DNA of 64,000 nucleotides. Origin: Nocardioides sp. JS614 (GTDB taxonomy: Bacteria; Actinomycetota; Actinomycetes; Propionibacteriales; Nocardioidaceae). The notes under the pieces are model-generated. The model did no database searches. It saw only the letters and a program-made list of their open reading frames with translations, and was not told where the DNA came from. Numbering within the stretch: the stretch's first letter is position 1; every line of letters starts with the position of its first letter. The stretch is from NCBI RefSeq assembly GCF_000015265.1, contig NC_008699.1, positions 1,240,001-1,304,000 of the forward strand, given 5' to 3'. Position numbers and translations under genes: made by a program. Shown here piece after piece: positions 25,440 through 34,400 of the stretch.

Positions 25440-26384
25440 TCAGGCGGACGGCGCGAGGTAGCGGTAGGCGTGGTGCGTGGTGAACCCCAGCCGCTCGTAG
25501 AGCGCGAGCGCGGGCTCGTTGTCGCCGAGCACCTGGAGGTACGTCGTGGTCGCGCCGCGCTCGGCGCCCCACTCCAGCAGCGCCGCCAGCACCGCGAGCC
25601 CCAGCCCCTGGCGGCGGTGCTCCGGGGCGACCTCGATGCCGCGGAAGCCCACCCAGTCGCGCTCGTACGCCGCCACCCCGCGGGCCCGGTCGCCGAACCG
25701 GAGCGTCACGAGGTCGCCGTCCTCCTCGAGCTCCGCCGGGTCGGTCGGTTCCGCCGGGCGGGCGGCCCGCAGCGCCCGCCGCACCTGCGCCACCCCGGCC
25801 ATCTGGAAGAGCGTGTCCGCGTCGTGGCTCTCGGCGACCCACCCGTGCGAGCGGAACAGCTGGTCCTCGGCCGAGTCCGGCAGCACCGCCGCGATCGGCC
25901 GCCCGGTGCGTCCGGCGTAGAAGTCGAGCACCTGCGCGTAGTCGTCGGCCACCCCGGACGGCGCCATCGCCAGCACCGAGTTGGCCCGGCGCGCGGTCGT
26001 CCCGGGGGAGTGCCGCAACAGCCAGTCGCCCAGCGGCCGGGTCTCCAGCCGGGGCCACAGCGCGAGCGCGCGCAGCTGCGCCTCCTGGGCCGGCACCCGG
26101 TGGCGCGGCGAGGGCCGCGGCGGCACCGGCTTGCCGGAGACGATGTCCGCGGTCGCGATGTGCACCGACTCCCCATCCGACCCGGCTGGACCACCCGAGT
26201 CGCGCTGCACCACGCAGACGCCGTCCGCCCACGACACGCACACGCCGAGGACGTCGGTGTACGCCGGTCCGCCCGACGGCCCGGTCCGGTCGCGCAGCAG
26301 CCGGCGGACCACCACCCGCTGGCCGACCACGTGCGGACCCAGCGCATGCTTGCCCAGATCGTGGGGTCCTACCTCCTCGGCCAC
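25440..26384 (-). CDS. GNAT family N-acetyltransferase
   Basis: 314-aa protein. The C-terminal GNAT domain has motif A VAPEHRRQGLGLAVLAALLEWG and motif B NEPALALYERLGFTTHHAYRYL. The N-terminal half (about 170 residues, with VRRLLRDRTGPSGGPAYTDVLG) is an actinobacterial extension with little similarity to known enzymes. The product acetylated is unknown. GTG 26384 follows TAGTAT by 7 bp, so the mRNA is probably leaderless. Divergent from the ferredoxin gene, with overlapping -10 boxes. Confidence 0.85.
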   Translation of the reverse strand: MAEEVGPHDLGKHALGPHVVGQRVVVRRLLRDRTGPSGGPAYTDVLGVCVSWADGVCVVQRDSGGPAGSDGESVHIATADIVSGKPVPPRPSPRHRVPAQEAQLRALALWPRLETRPLGDWLLRHSPGTTARRANSVLAMAPSGVADDYAQVLDFYAGRTGRPIAAVLPDSAEDQLFRSHGWVAESHDADTLFQMAGVAQVRRALRAARPAEPTDPAELEEDGDLVTLRFGDRARGVAAYERDWVGFRGIEVAPEHRRQGLGLAVLAALLEWGAERGATTTYLQVLGDNEPALALYERLGFTTHHAYRYLAPSA

Positions 26385-26391
26385 GTTTCGG

Positions 26392-26401
26392 ATACTAGGC
26401 T
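26392..26401. promoter_or_regulatory. Overlapping divergent -10 boxes between GNAT and ferredoxin genes
   Basis: On the minus strand TAGTAT (26397-26392) is 7 bp from GTG 26384. On the plus strand TAGGCT (26396-26401) would start ferredoxin mRNA about 35 nt before its GTG. Transcription of the two genes may be mutually exclusive. Confidence 0.45.
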
Positions 26402-26442
26402 GTGCCGAGCAGCGCTCCCGCTACGCCCTACAGGAGGATTCG

Positions 26443-26769
26443 GTGACCTACGTCATCTCCCAGCCGTGCGTCGACGTCAAGGACCGGGCGTGTGTCGACG
26501 AGTGCCCCGTCGACTGCATCTACGAGGGCAAGCGGATGCTCTACATCCACCCCGACGAGTGCGTGGACTGTGGGGCCTGCGAGCCGGTCTGTCCGGTCGA
26601 GGCGATCTTCTACGAGGACGACACCCCGGAGGAGTGGAAGGCGTACTACGACGCCAACGTGCACTTCTTCGACGACCTCGGCTCCCCGGGCGGCGCGGCG
26701 AAGCTGGGTGAGATCGACCACGACCACCCGATGATCGCCGAGTTGCCCCCGCAGAACCAGGACCACTGA
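26443..26769 (+). CDS. fdxA: 7Fe ferredoxin
   Basis: 108-aa ferredoxin with [3Fe-4S] and [4Fe-4S] clusters: C9 then ACVDECPVDC for the first cluster and CVDCGACEPVCP for the second. The acidic C-terminal tail (about 55 residues, DNVHFFDD-type region) is typical of actinobacterial FdxA/FdxC. It donates electrons to P450s and other oxidoreductases. GTG 26443 follows AGGAGG. The aminotransferase gene begins at or inside its stop codon, an arrangement also known from Mycobacterium (Rv1177-Rv1178). Confidence 0.95.
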   Translation: MTYVISQPCVDVKDRACVDECPVDCIYEGKRMLYIHPDECVDCGACEPVCPVEAIFYEDDTPEEWKAYYDANVHFFDDLGSPGGAAKLGEIDHDHPMIAELPPQNQDH

Positions 26770-27890
26770 TCACGCCGCTCGACCGCCCCGACCGCAGGGT
26801 CTCGGCCCGGCTGCCGGACTTCCCCTGGGACCACCTGGTCCCGTACGCCGAGCAGGCGCGGTCGCACCCCGACGGCATCGTCGACCTCTCGGTCGGCACC
26901 CCGGTCGACCCCACGCCCGAGGTCGTCCAGGAGGCGCTGCGCGCCGCGGCGGACTCGCCGGGCTACCCGCAGACCGCCGGCCGAGCCGACCTGCGGGAGT
27001 CCTGCCTGGACTGGCTGGCCCGCCGGCACGGCGTGACCTGCTTCGACACGGCGGACGGCACCGTGCTGCCGGTGATCGGCACCAAGGAGCTGATCGCCTC
27101 GATGCCGGTCCACCTCGGCCTCGGCCCCGGTGACCTGGTCGTCTACCCCGAGCTGGCCTACCCGACGTACGAGGTCGGCGCGGCGCTCGCCGGCGCGCGC
27201 GCCCTCGCCAGGGACTCGCTGACCTCCCTCGGCCCGGAGCGGCCCGCGCTGCTCTGGCTGAACTCCCCGTCGAACCCGACCGGCCGGGTGCTGCCGCCCG
27301 AGCACCTGAAGAAGGTCGTCGACTGGTGCCGCGAGCGCGGCACGATCCTGGTCTCCGATGAGTGCTACCTGGAGTGCGCCTGGGAGGACCGGCCGGTCTC
27401 CGTGCTGCACCCGAAGGTCTCGGGCGGCTCCGCTGAGGGCATCCTCGCAGTGCACTCGCTCTCCAAGCGCTCCAACCTGGCGGGCTACCGGTGCGGCTTC
27501 GTGGCCGGCGACACCGCACTCATCGGGGAGCTGCTCGCGGTGCGCAAGAACCTCGGGCTGATGCTGCCCGGCCCGCAGCAGGTCGCGATGAAGGCCGCGC
27601 TCGACGACGACGCGCACGCCCTGGAGCAGCACGCCCGCTACGCCGCCCGCCGAGCCAAGCTGCGCGACGCACTGCTCGGCGCCGGCTTCACCATCGAGCA
27701 CTCCGAGGCGTCGCTGTACCTGTGGGCCACCCGCGACGAGGACTGCTGGGAGACCGTGTCCTGGCTGGCCGAGCGCGGCGTCCTGGTCGCCCCGGGCGCG
27801 TTCTACGGCCGCGCCGGCGGCCGCCACGTGCGGGTCGCCTTCACCGCCACCGACGAGCGGGTCGACGCCGCGGTCGCCCGGCTGGCCTGA
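26769..27890 (+). CDS. dapC: Succinyldiaminopimelate transaminase (probable ATC start)
   Basis: About 373-aa class I/II PLP aminotransferase of lysine/peptidoglycan diaminopimelate synthesis. Motifs are NSPSNPTGRV, VSDECYLEC and the PLP lysine in HSLSKRSNLAGYRCGF. Conserved sequence begins at once after the ferredoxin stop (TPLDRPDRRVSARLPDFPWDH). The frame has no ATG, GTG or TTG until GTG 27033, which would remove about 88 conserved residues. ATC 26769, 6 nt after AGGA, or CTG 26766 overlapping the ferredoxin TGA, are the only starts that fit. dapD and dapE are nearby. Confidence 0.88.
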   Translation: MTPLDRPDRRVSARLPDFPWDHLVPYAEQARSHPDGIVDLSVGTPVDPTPEVVQEALRAAADSPGYPQTAGRADLRESCLDWLARRHGVTCFDTADGTVLPVIGTKELIASMPVHLGLGPGDLVVYPELAYPTYEVGAALAGARALARDSLTSLGPERPALLWLNSPSNPTGRVLPPEHLKKVVDWCRERGTILVSDECYLECAWEDRPVSVLHPKVSGGSAEGILAVHSLSKRSNLAGYRCGFVAGDTALIGELLAVRKNLGLMLPGPQQVAMKAALDDDAHALEQHARYAARRAKLRDALLGAGFTIEHSEASLYLWATRDEDCWETVSWLAERGVLVAPGAFYGRAGGRHVRVAFTATDERVDAAVARLA

Positions 27891-27925
27891 CCCGGCAGCC
27901 CCGTCCCCCCACCGGCTGGCCTTCG

Positions 27926-27990
27926 CGGTAGTCCCTGACGATTGCGCGGTTGGGAGCGCTCCCGGACCACGCAATCGTCAGGGACTACCG
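27926..27990. repeat. Long perfect inverted repeat between convergent genes
   Basis: Perfect 21-nt arms at 27926-27946 and 27970-27990 (first arm begins CGGTAGTCCCTGACGATT). The 23-nt loop itself holds a 12-bp palindrome, GGGAGCGCTCCC (27952-27963). It could be a strong two-way terminator or a dispersed palindromic element. No related copy was seen in the window. Confidence 0.85.
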
Positions 27991-28022
27991 GGCGAGATTC
28001 CCTGCGATGGCGGCCCGGCTCA

Positions 28023-28985
28023 TCAGTCGAACACGTCGACGTGCACGTGGTCGCGGTGCTCGAGGATCGCGCGGTCCCCGGCCCGCTCGGGCGGGTCGTA
28101 GTCGCGCCAGCCGTCGTCGGAGGAGCTGCCGGAGGTCCAGATCCGGTCGTCGAAGATCACGTGCTGGATGCCGAGCCGGTCGGCCATGGCCACGAGGTAC
28201 TGCGCGATCGCCCAGCCGCGGACCTTGTTCTCCGCGCTGACCGGCCGGACGAAGACGTCGATCGCGCGGCCGCCGTAGTGCGTGGACCCCTCCATGTGGC
28301 CGGTCGACACCCCGCCCTGGGCGAAGCCGCCCATCGGCGGCTGGCCGAACAGCTGCCCGACCTCCCGGCGTACGACGTCGGCGCGGCGGGTCAGCCCCGA
28401 GTCGCGCAGCCGGTCCGGCTCGGCGTCGGGCGGGTCCGAGATCCGGCAGGTGAACGCGTGGCGGGAGTTCCCGGTGAGGGCCGAGGCGAGCACCCGGGCG
28501 TCGGCCTCGTGGTCGGCGTACGCCTCGGGGAACCCGGAGCGCTGCACCTCCTGGGCCGCGACGGTCACCCGCATCGACTCGTAGTCGCCGATCTTCTCCA
28601 GGGCGTCGTAGAACGCGTTGGTCGCGTAGTAGGGATCCAGCACCTGCTCGGCCGTCCCCCAGCCCTGGGAGGGCCGCTGCTGGAACAGCCCGAGCGAGTC
28701 GCGGTCGCCGGACTCGACGTTGTAGAGCTTCGACTCCTGGTACGCCGTGGCCAGGGCGATCGTCGCCGCCCGGGCCGGCATCCCGCGGCCGACCGAGATC
28801 GCGGTGATCAGCGCCGCGTTCTCGGCCTGCTCGACCGACAGGTGCACGGCGCGGCCGCTGACGGTCGCGGTGCACTCGTCGCGCTGCAACAGCGGGGAGA
28901 CGTGGTCGAGCACGCCGTACCCCACGGCCGCCACCACCCCGACGGCGGCGAGTCCCAGCAGCGCGACACCCGTGCGCGTCCTCAT
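28023..28985 (-). CDS. Exported protein with lysozyme-like N-terminal and ARB-07466-like C-terminal domain
   Basis: 320-aa protein with an N-terminal membrane anchor or signal (TGVALLGLAAVGVVAAVGYGVL). The first domain (AATIALATAYQESKLYNVESGDRDSLGLFQQRPSQGWG) looks like a lytic-transglycosylase fold with a possible Glu in YQES. The second (THYGGRAIDVFVRP, and RDHVHVDVFD at the C terminus) resembles a common actinobacterial extracellular domain. A cell-wall role is likely but the activity is unproven. ATG 28985 is preferred; TTG 29015 would add ten residues. Confidence 0.72.
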   Translation of the reverse strand: MRTRTGVALLGLAAVGVVAAVGYGVLDHVSPLLQRDECTATVSGRAVHLSVEQAENAALITAISVGRGMPARAATIALATAYQESKLYNVESGDRDSLGLFQQRPSQGWGTAEQVLDPYYATNAFYDALEKIGDYESMRVTVAAQEVQRSGFPEAYADHEADARVLASALTGNSRHAFTCRISDPPDAEPDRLRDSGLTRRADVVRREVGQLFGQPPMGGFAQGGVSTGHMEGSTHYGGRAIDVFVRPVSAENKVRGWAIAQYLVAMADRLGIQHVIFDDRIWTSGSSSDDGWRDYDPPERAGDRAILEHRDHVHVDVFD

Positions 28986-29038
28986 GCCGTCGCCGTCCGG
29001 GTCACCATGAGGCAAGTGTCAGGGTCGGGTGAAACCGA

Positions 29039-30001
29039 TCAGTTGGCGTGCAGCGCGGCGTTCAGCTCGATGCCGCCGCCCTGCCACGGGACCGCCTCGA
29101 TCGCTCCGGTGACCGAGTTGCGGCGGAACAGCACGTTGCTGGCGCCGGAGAGCTCCAGCGCCTTGACCACCTTGGGCTTGCCGTCCAGGTCGCGCACGGT
29201 CACCTTGGTGCCGGCGGTGACGTAGCACCCGGCCTCGACCACGCAGTCGTCGCCCAGGGAGATGCCGATGCCGGCGTTGGCGCCGAGCAGGCAGCGCCGG
29301 CCGATCGAGATGACCTCCTTGCCGCCGCCGGAGAGGGTGCCCATGACCGAGGCGCCGCCGCCCACGTCGGAGCCGTCGCCGACGACGACGCCCGCGGAGA
29401 TCCGGCCCTCGACCATGGAGGCGCCGAGCGTCCCGGCGTTGTAGTTGACGAAGCCCTCGTGCATCACCGTGGTGCCCTCGGCCAGGTGCGCGCCGAGCCG
29501 CACCCGGTCGCCGTCGGCCACCCGGACGCCGCTGGGCAGCACGTAGTCGACCATCCGCGGGAACTTGTCGACGCCGAAGACCGTGAGGTGCCGCCCGTTC
29601 GCGCTCAGCCGCGCCCGGGTCGCCTCGAAGCCCTCGACGGCGCACGGGCCGGCACTGGTCCACACCACGTTCGTGAGCAGGCCGAAGACGCCGTCCAGGT
29701 TCACCGAGTGGGGTACGACGAGCCGCGTCGACAGCAGGTGCAGCCGCAACCACACGTCCTCGGTCGCCGTCGGCGGGGCCTGCAGGTCCGCGATCTCGAC
29801 CAGCAGCACCTCGCGGGTCACCCCGCGGTCCTTGTCGCGGCTCTGCAGCGCGCTCAGCTCCGCCGGCGTCACCGCGTCGGCCGGCGCCTCGCCCAGGGCG
29901 GGGGACGGGAACCAGACGTCGAGGACCGTGCCCGCGCCGTCGATCGTCGCGAGGCCGAAGCCCCAGGCAGTGCTGGGCCGTGTCGCAGCTGTCGCAGTCA
30001 C
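29039..30001 (-). CDS. dapD: 2,3,4,5-tetrahydropyridine-2,6-dicarboxylate N-succinyltransferase
   Basis: 320-aa DapD of the actinobacterial class: an N-terminal domain (STAWGFGLATIDGAGTVLDVWFP) and a left-handed beta-helix of hexapeptide repeats (GAHLAEGTTVMHEGFVNYNA, then VGDGSDVGGGASVMGTLSGGG). It converts tetrahydrodipicolinate and succinyl-CoA to the N-succinyl compound that DapC then transaminates. GTG 30001 is chosen because TAGGGT (30014-30009) ends 7 bp before it, fitting a leaderless mRNA; GTG 30010 abuts the -10 box and cannot be used by that transcript. Confidence 0.95.
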   Translation of the reverse strand: MTATAATRPSTAWGFGLATIDGAGTVLDVWFPSPALGEAPADAVTPAELSALQSRDKDRGVTREVLLVEIADLQAPPTATEDVWLRLHLLSTRLVVPHSVNLDGVFGLLTNVVWTSAGPCAVEGFEATRARLSANGRHLTVFGVDKFPRMVDYVLPSGVRVADGDRVRLGAHLAEGTTVMHEGFVNYNAGTLGASMVEGRISAGVVVGDGSDVGGGASVMGTLSGGGKEVISIGRRCLLGANAGIGISLGDDCVVEAGCYVTAGTKVTVRDLDGKPKVVKALELSGASNVLFRRNSVTGAIEAVPWQGGGIELNAALHAN

Positions 30002-30008
30002 GGCGTAC

Positions 30009-30014
30009 ACCCTA
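30009..30014 (-). promoter_or_regulatory. -10 box TAGGGT of leaderless dapD transcript
   Basis: On the minus strand TAGGGT is followed by 7 nt and GTG 30001. It decides between two possible dapD starts. Confidence 0.55.
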
Positions 30015-30025
30015 GGGCGCCGCGG

Positions 30026-30550
30026 TCACTGGCCGGTGCGGCCGTCCACGGACTCGCGGAGCAGGTCGGCGTGGCCGCAGTGCCGGGCGTACTCCTCCAC
30101 CAGGTGCACGGCGATGTCGCGCACCTCGGTCGGCTCGCCGTGCACGGGGACCAGCCGGCCCCAGTCCTGCTCCGCGGCCAGCCACGCGTCGGCGTCGGCG
30201 ACCTCGCGGCGCCACGACTCCCAGGCGTCCGCCACCAGGTCCGGGTCGGGGGCGGCTCCGTCGAAGTCCAGGTCGGGCGTGTCCGCGGACCAGTACAGCC
30301 GCGGCAGGTCCATCCGCTCCTGCAGGACCCGGCGGTTCCAGCTGTGCTCGACCTTCGCGAGGTGCCTCAGCAGGCCCAGCAGCGAGAGCGTCGAGGGCGG
30401 CACGGCACGCCGGGCGAGCTGCTCGGGGTCCAGGCCCTCGCACTTCATCTCGAACGTGATCCGGTAGTTGCGCAGGTAGGTCAGCACCGTGTCGCGCTCG
30501 CCGTGGGTGGACCGGTAGTCGCGGCGGTCCGGCCGCTCGGGCTCACTCAT
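30026..30550 (-). CDS. DinB/DUF664 family protein
   Basis: 174-aa four-helix-bundle protein. Likely metal-binding histidines are in LRHLAKVEHSWNRR and HLVEEYARHCGHADLLRES, the usual triad positions of the DinB/mycothiol-dependent transferase group. Members include mycothiol S-transferases and thiol-dependent isomerases. Substrate unknown. ATG 30550; divergent from the Uma2 gene. The 24-bp gap to dapD suggests independent transcription, since dapD has its own -10 box. Confidence 0.85.
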   Translation of the reverse strand: MSEPERPDRRDYRSTHGERDTVLTYLRNYRITFEMKCEGLDPEQLARRAVPPSTLSLLGLLRHLAKVEHSWNRRVLQERMDLPRLYWSADTPDLDFDGAAPDPDLVADAWESWRREVADADAWLAAEQDWGRLVPVHGEPTEVRDIAVHLVEEYARHCGHADLLRESVDGRTGQ

Positions 30551-30656
30551 GCGTCTACTCGACCAGCCGGGTGTGGAGAACGCAATCGGGTTGTCGGTCG
30601 GCGGTGACACGCTTCCGTCGTCCTGCTCTCGGGTCCAGAATGGAAGGAGTCCGGAT

Positions 30657-31232
30657 GTGTCGAGCCGTCGAGGAGTGGCCGTGTCGGTCCAGCGCGAAGA
30701 GCCGCTGCGCCGAGTCCGCATGTCCTGGGAGGAGTTCCTGGAGCTGCCCGAGTGGCCGCGGGCGGAGTGGGTCGACGGCGAGGCGGTCATCATGAACTCG
30801 CCGCCACTGTTCAGACATGGTCGAGCGGTCATGCAGTTCGGTGCGCTCCTGGTGCCGCTCTTCCCCGAGCACCATGTGGTGACTGAGGTCTATCTCAGGT
30901 TGCCCCGCAACCGGGTGCGTCTCCCCGACGTCATGCTCACCGACACCGAGCCGAAGGACGGCTGCGTGTCCGATCCACCGCTGATGGTGGCCGAGGTGCT
31001 GTCGCTCGCGACCCGGTCCGAGGACACGATCCGCAAGCCGATGGAGTACGCGAAGGGCGGCATCGGGCAGTACTGGGTGGTCGACCCATGGCTGCGGGCC
31101 ATCGACCTGTGGCGCAACGCCGACGGCGAGTGGGAGCTGCTCGCCCGGGTGGACGACGATCATCCGACCGCCGAGGTCGAGCTCGCCGGGGTGACGGTGC
31201 CGATCGACCTGCGCCGGCTCCTGGGCGACTGA
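30657..31232 (+). CDS. Uma2 family (DUF820) restriction endonuclease-fold protein
   Basis: 191-aa PD-(D/E)XK-fold protein. Typical segments are MSWEEFLELPE, RLPDVMLTD (metal Asp), VAEVLSLATRSEDTIRKPMEYAKGGIGQYWVVDP (Glu-x-Lys-like site and the YWVVDP strand). The family is abundant in cyanobacteria and actinomycetes; its biological role is unclear. GTG 30657 with GGAAGGAG 7 nt upstream is chosen over the longer frame that begins at 30549, whose first 36 codons look non-coding. Confidence 0.85.
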   Translation: MSSRRGVAVSVQREEPLRRVRMSWEEFLELPEWPRAEWVDGEAVIMNSPPLFRHGRAVMQFGALLVPLFPEHHVVTEVYLRLPRNRVRLPDVMLTDTEPKDGCVSDPPLMVAEVLSLATRSEDTIRKPMEYAKGGIGQYWVVDPWLRAIDLWRNADGEWELLARVDDDHPTAEVELAGVTVPIDLRRLLGD

Positions 31233-31238
31233 ATGCGA

Positions 31239-31458
31239 TTGGCGGACCGGCGCGCGCACGCCGTACCCTGTGGCCACAGGCGTTCGAGCCGTCATCAGCG
31301 GCGAGCCTCCGGAAGAACGGTCCACGAGACCCAGTAGAACCGGACGGGTAGGCCCGTCACAGCTGTGAAGGAGCGGTCCCTTCGGGGGCAAGCAGGGTGG
31401 TACCGCGGTCCTCGGATCGTCCCTGCGGTGGAGGATCGACCGAACCGCAGGAGCCCAG
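31239..31458 (+). promoter_or_regulatory. Translational T-box riboswitch of ileS
   Basis: A promoter-like TTGGCG (31239-31244) and TACCCT (31264-31269) precede the leader. The stem I region holds the isoleucine specifier ATC (31294-31296) followed by AG. The T-box sequence AGGGTGGTACCGCGG is at 31394-31408, and its TGGT pairs with the ACCA end of tRNA-Ile. CCTGCGGT (31422-31429) is complementary to ACCGCAGG (31444-31451), which contains the ribosome site, so this is the translation-controlling class known for actinobacterial ileS. Confidence 0.93.
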
Positions 31459-34400
31459 ATGACCTACCCGAAGAACGACTCCGGCAGCGTGCCCTCGAGC
31501 CCCCGCTTCCCGGAGATCGAGGAGCGCATCCTCGCGTTCTGGGAGCAGGACGGCACGTTCCAGGCCAGCATCGACCAGCGCGACGCCGGCGAGAACGGCG
31601 CCAACGAGTTCGTCTTCTACGACGGCCCCCCGTTCGCCAACGGCCTGCCGCACTACGGCCACCTGCTCACCGGCTACGTCAAGGATCTGATCCCGCGCTA
31701 CCAGACGATGCGCGGCCGCCGGGTCGAGCGGCGCTTCGGCTGGGACACCCACGGCCTGCCGGCCGAGCTCGAGGCGATGCGGCTCAACGGCATCAAGACC
31801 ACCGACGAGATCCTCGAGCTGGGCATCGAGAAGTTCAACGAGGCGTGCCGCGCCTCGGTGATGAAGTACACCGGCGAGTGGCGCGAGTACGTCACCCGCC
31901 AGGCCCGCTGGGTCGACTTCGACAACGACTACCGCACGATGAACCCCGACTACATGGAGTCGGTGATCTGGGCGTTCAAGCAGCTCTTCGAGAAGGGCTG
32001 GGTCTACGAGGGCTTCCGGGTGCTGCCCTACTGCTGGAACGACGAGACCCCGCTGTCCAACCACGAGCTGCGGATGGACGACGACGTCTACCAGACGCGG
32101 CAGGACCCCGCGGTCACCGTCGGCTACGACATCACCACCGAGGGCCCGTTCCAGGGCACCAAGCTGCTGATCTGGACGACGACCCCGTGGACGCTGCCGA
32201 GCAACCTCGCGGTGATGGTCGGCGACGACATCGAGTACGTCGTCGTGGCGGTGGACGGCCCGGAGAAGACGGAGCGCTACCTGCTCGCCGCGGCCCGGCT
32301 GGCGGCGTACTCCCGCGAGCTCGGGGAGTCGCCGGAGGTCGTGTGGCGGGGGCCGGGCGCGGACCTGGTCGGGCTGACCTACGACCCGCCGTTCTCCTAC
32401 TACCGCGGGCACCCGAAGGCGTTCCGGGTCGTCGCGGCGGAGTTCGTGACCACCACGGACGGCACCGGGCTGGTGCACACCGCCGGCGCCTTCGGCGAGG
32501 ACGACAAGGTCGTCACCGACCGCGAGGGCATCGAGGCGGTGATGCCGGTCGGCAAGGACGGCCGCTTCACGTTCCCGGTCACCGACTACGAGGGCCTGCA
32601 GGTCTTCGACGCGAACCTGCCGATCATCGAGCACCTCCGCGACGGCGGCGGCTCGGTGACGCCCGGCACCGTGCTGCTGCGGCGCGAGACCTACGACCAC
32701 AGCTACCCGCACTGCTGGCGCTGCCGCGAACCCCTGATCTACAAGGGCGTCTCGTCGTGGTTCGTCGAGGTGACCGCGTTCAAGCAGCGGATGATGGAGC
32801 TCAACCAGCAGATCAACTGGGTGCCCGAGCACATCAAGGACGGCCAGTTCGGCAAGTGGCTGGAGAACGCCCGCGACTGGTCGATCACCCGCAACCGGTT
32901 CTGGGGCAGCCCGGTGCCGGTGTGGAAGAGCGATGACCCGGCGTACCCCCGCATCGACGTCTACGGCTCCTTCGAGGAGCTCGAGCGCGACTTCGGCACG
33001 CTGCCGCGCAACCAGGCCGGCGAGCCGGACCTGCACCGGCCCTACGTCGACGACCTGGTCCGCCCGAACCCCGACGACCCAACGGGAAAGTCGACGATGC
33101 GCCGGGTCGCCGACGTGCTCGACGTGTGGTTCGACTCGGGCTCGATGAGCTTCGCGCAGAACCACGTGCCGTTCGAGAACGCCGACTGGTTCGCCCACCA
33201 CTTCCCGGCCGACTTCATCGTCGAGTACATCGGCCAGACCCGCGGCTGGTTCTACACCCTGCACATCCTGGCGTCGGCGATCTTCGACAAGCCGGCGTTC
33301 GAGAACTGCATCAGCCACGGCATCGTGCTCGGCTCGGACGGCAACAAGATGTCGAAGTCGCTGCGCAACTACCCCGACGTGCGCGAGGTCTTCGACCGCG
33401 ACGGCGCGGACGCGATGCGCTGGTTCCTGATGTCCTCGCCGATCCTGCGCGGCGGCAACCTGATCGTCACCGAGCAGGGCATCCGCGACTCGGTGCGACA
33501 GGTGCTGATCCCGCTGTGGAACAGCTGGTACTTCTTCCAGCTCTACGCGAACGCGGCCGAGGGTGGGCAGGGCCACGACGCCGTCGCGCGCACCGACTCC
33601 GAGCACCCGATGGACCGCTACATCCTCGCGAAGCTGCACGACTTCGTCGCCGAGATGACCGAGGCGCTCGACGGGTACGCCGTCGCCGACGCGTGCGACG
33701 CCACCCGGTCCTTCCTCGACGTGCTCACGAACTGGTACATCCGCCGCTCGCGGGACCGGTTCTGGGAGGGCGACGCGGACAGCTTCGACACGCTCTACAC
33801 GGTGCTCGAGACGGTCTGCCGCGCCGCCGCGCCGCTGATGCCGCTGGCGACCGAGGAGGTCTGGCGCGGGCTGACCGGCGGCCGCTCGGTGCACCTGGCG
33901 GACTGGCCGCTGGCCGAGTCGCTGCCGGTCGACCCCAAGCTGGTGTCCGCGATGGACCAGGTCCGGGAGGTCTGCTCGGCCACGTCGGCGCTGCGGAAGG
34001 CCGGCAGCCTGCGCAACCGGCTGCCGCTGTCGACCCTGACCGTGGTCGTCGACGACCCGGCCGCGCTGGCCGGGTTCGAGGCGATCGTCCGCGACGAGGT
34101 CAACGTGAAGGAGGTCCGGCTGCTCGCGACCGAGTCGCCCGAGGCCTCGTCGTACGGCGTGGAGCAGCGGCTGACCGTCAACGCGCGCGCGGCCGGCCCG
34201 CGGCTCGGCAAGGACGTGCAGGCGGCCATCAAGGGCTCGAAGTCCGGCGACTGGTCGGTCGCCGACGACGGCACCGTCACCTCCGGCGGGCTGGTGCTGG
34301 CCGAGGGCGAGTACACCCTCGAGACCGTCGCCGGGTCCGCCGACGGCGGGTCCGCGACCGGCGTGCTGCGCAGCGGCGGGTTCGTGGTGCTGGACACCAC

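Noticed and set aside
30002..30010. dapD start at GTG 30010
   Set aside because: It abuts the -10 box, so it cannot lie on the transcript that box would make.
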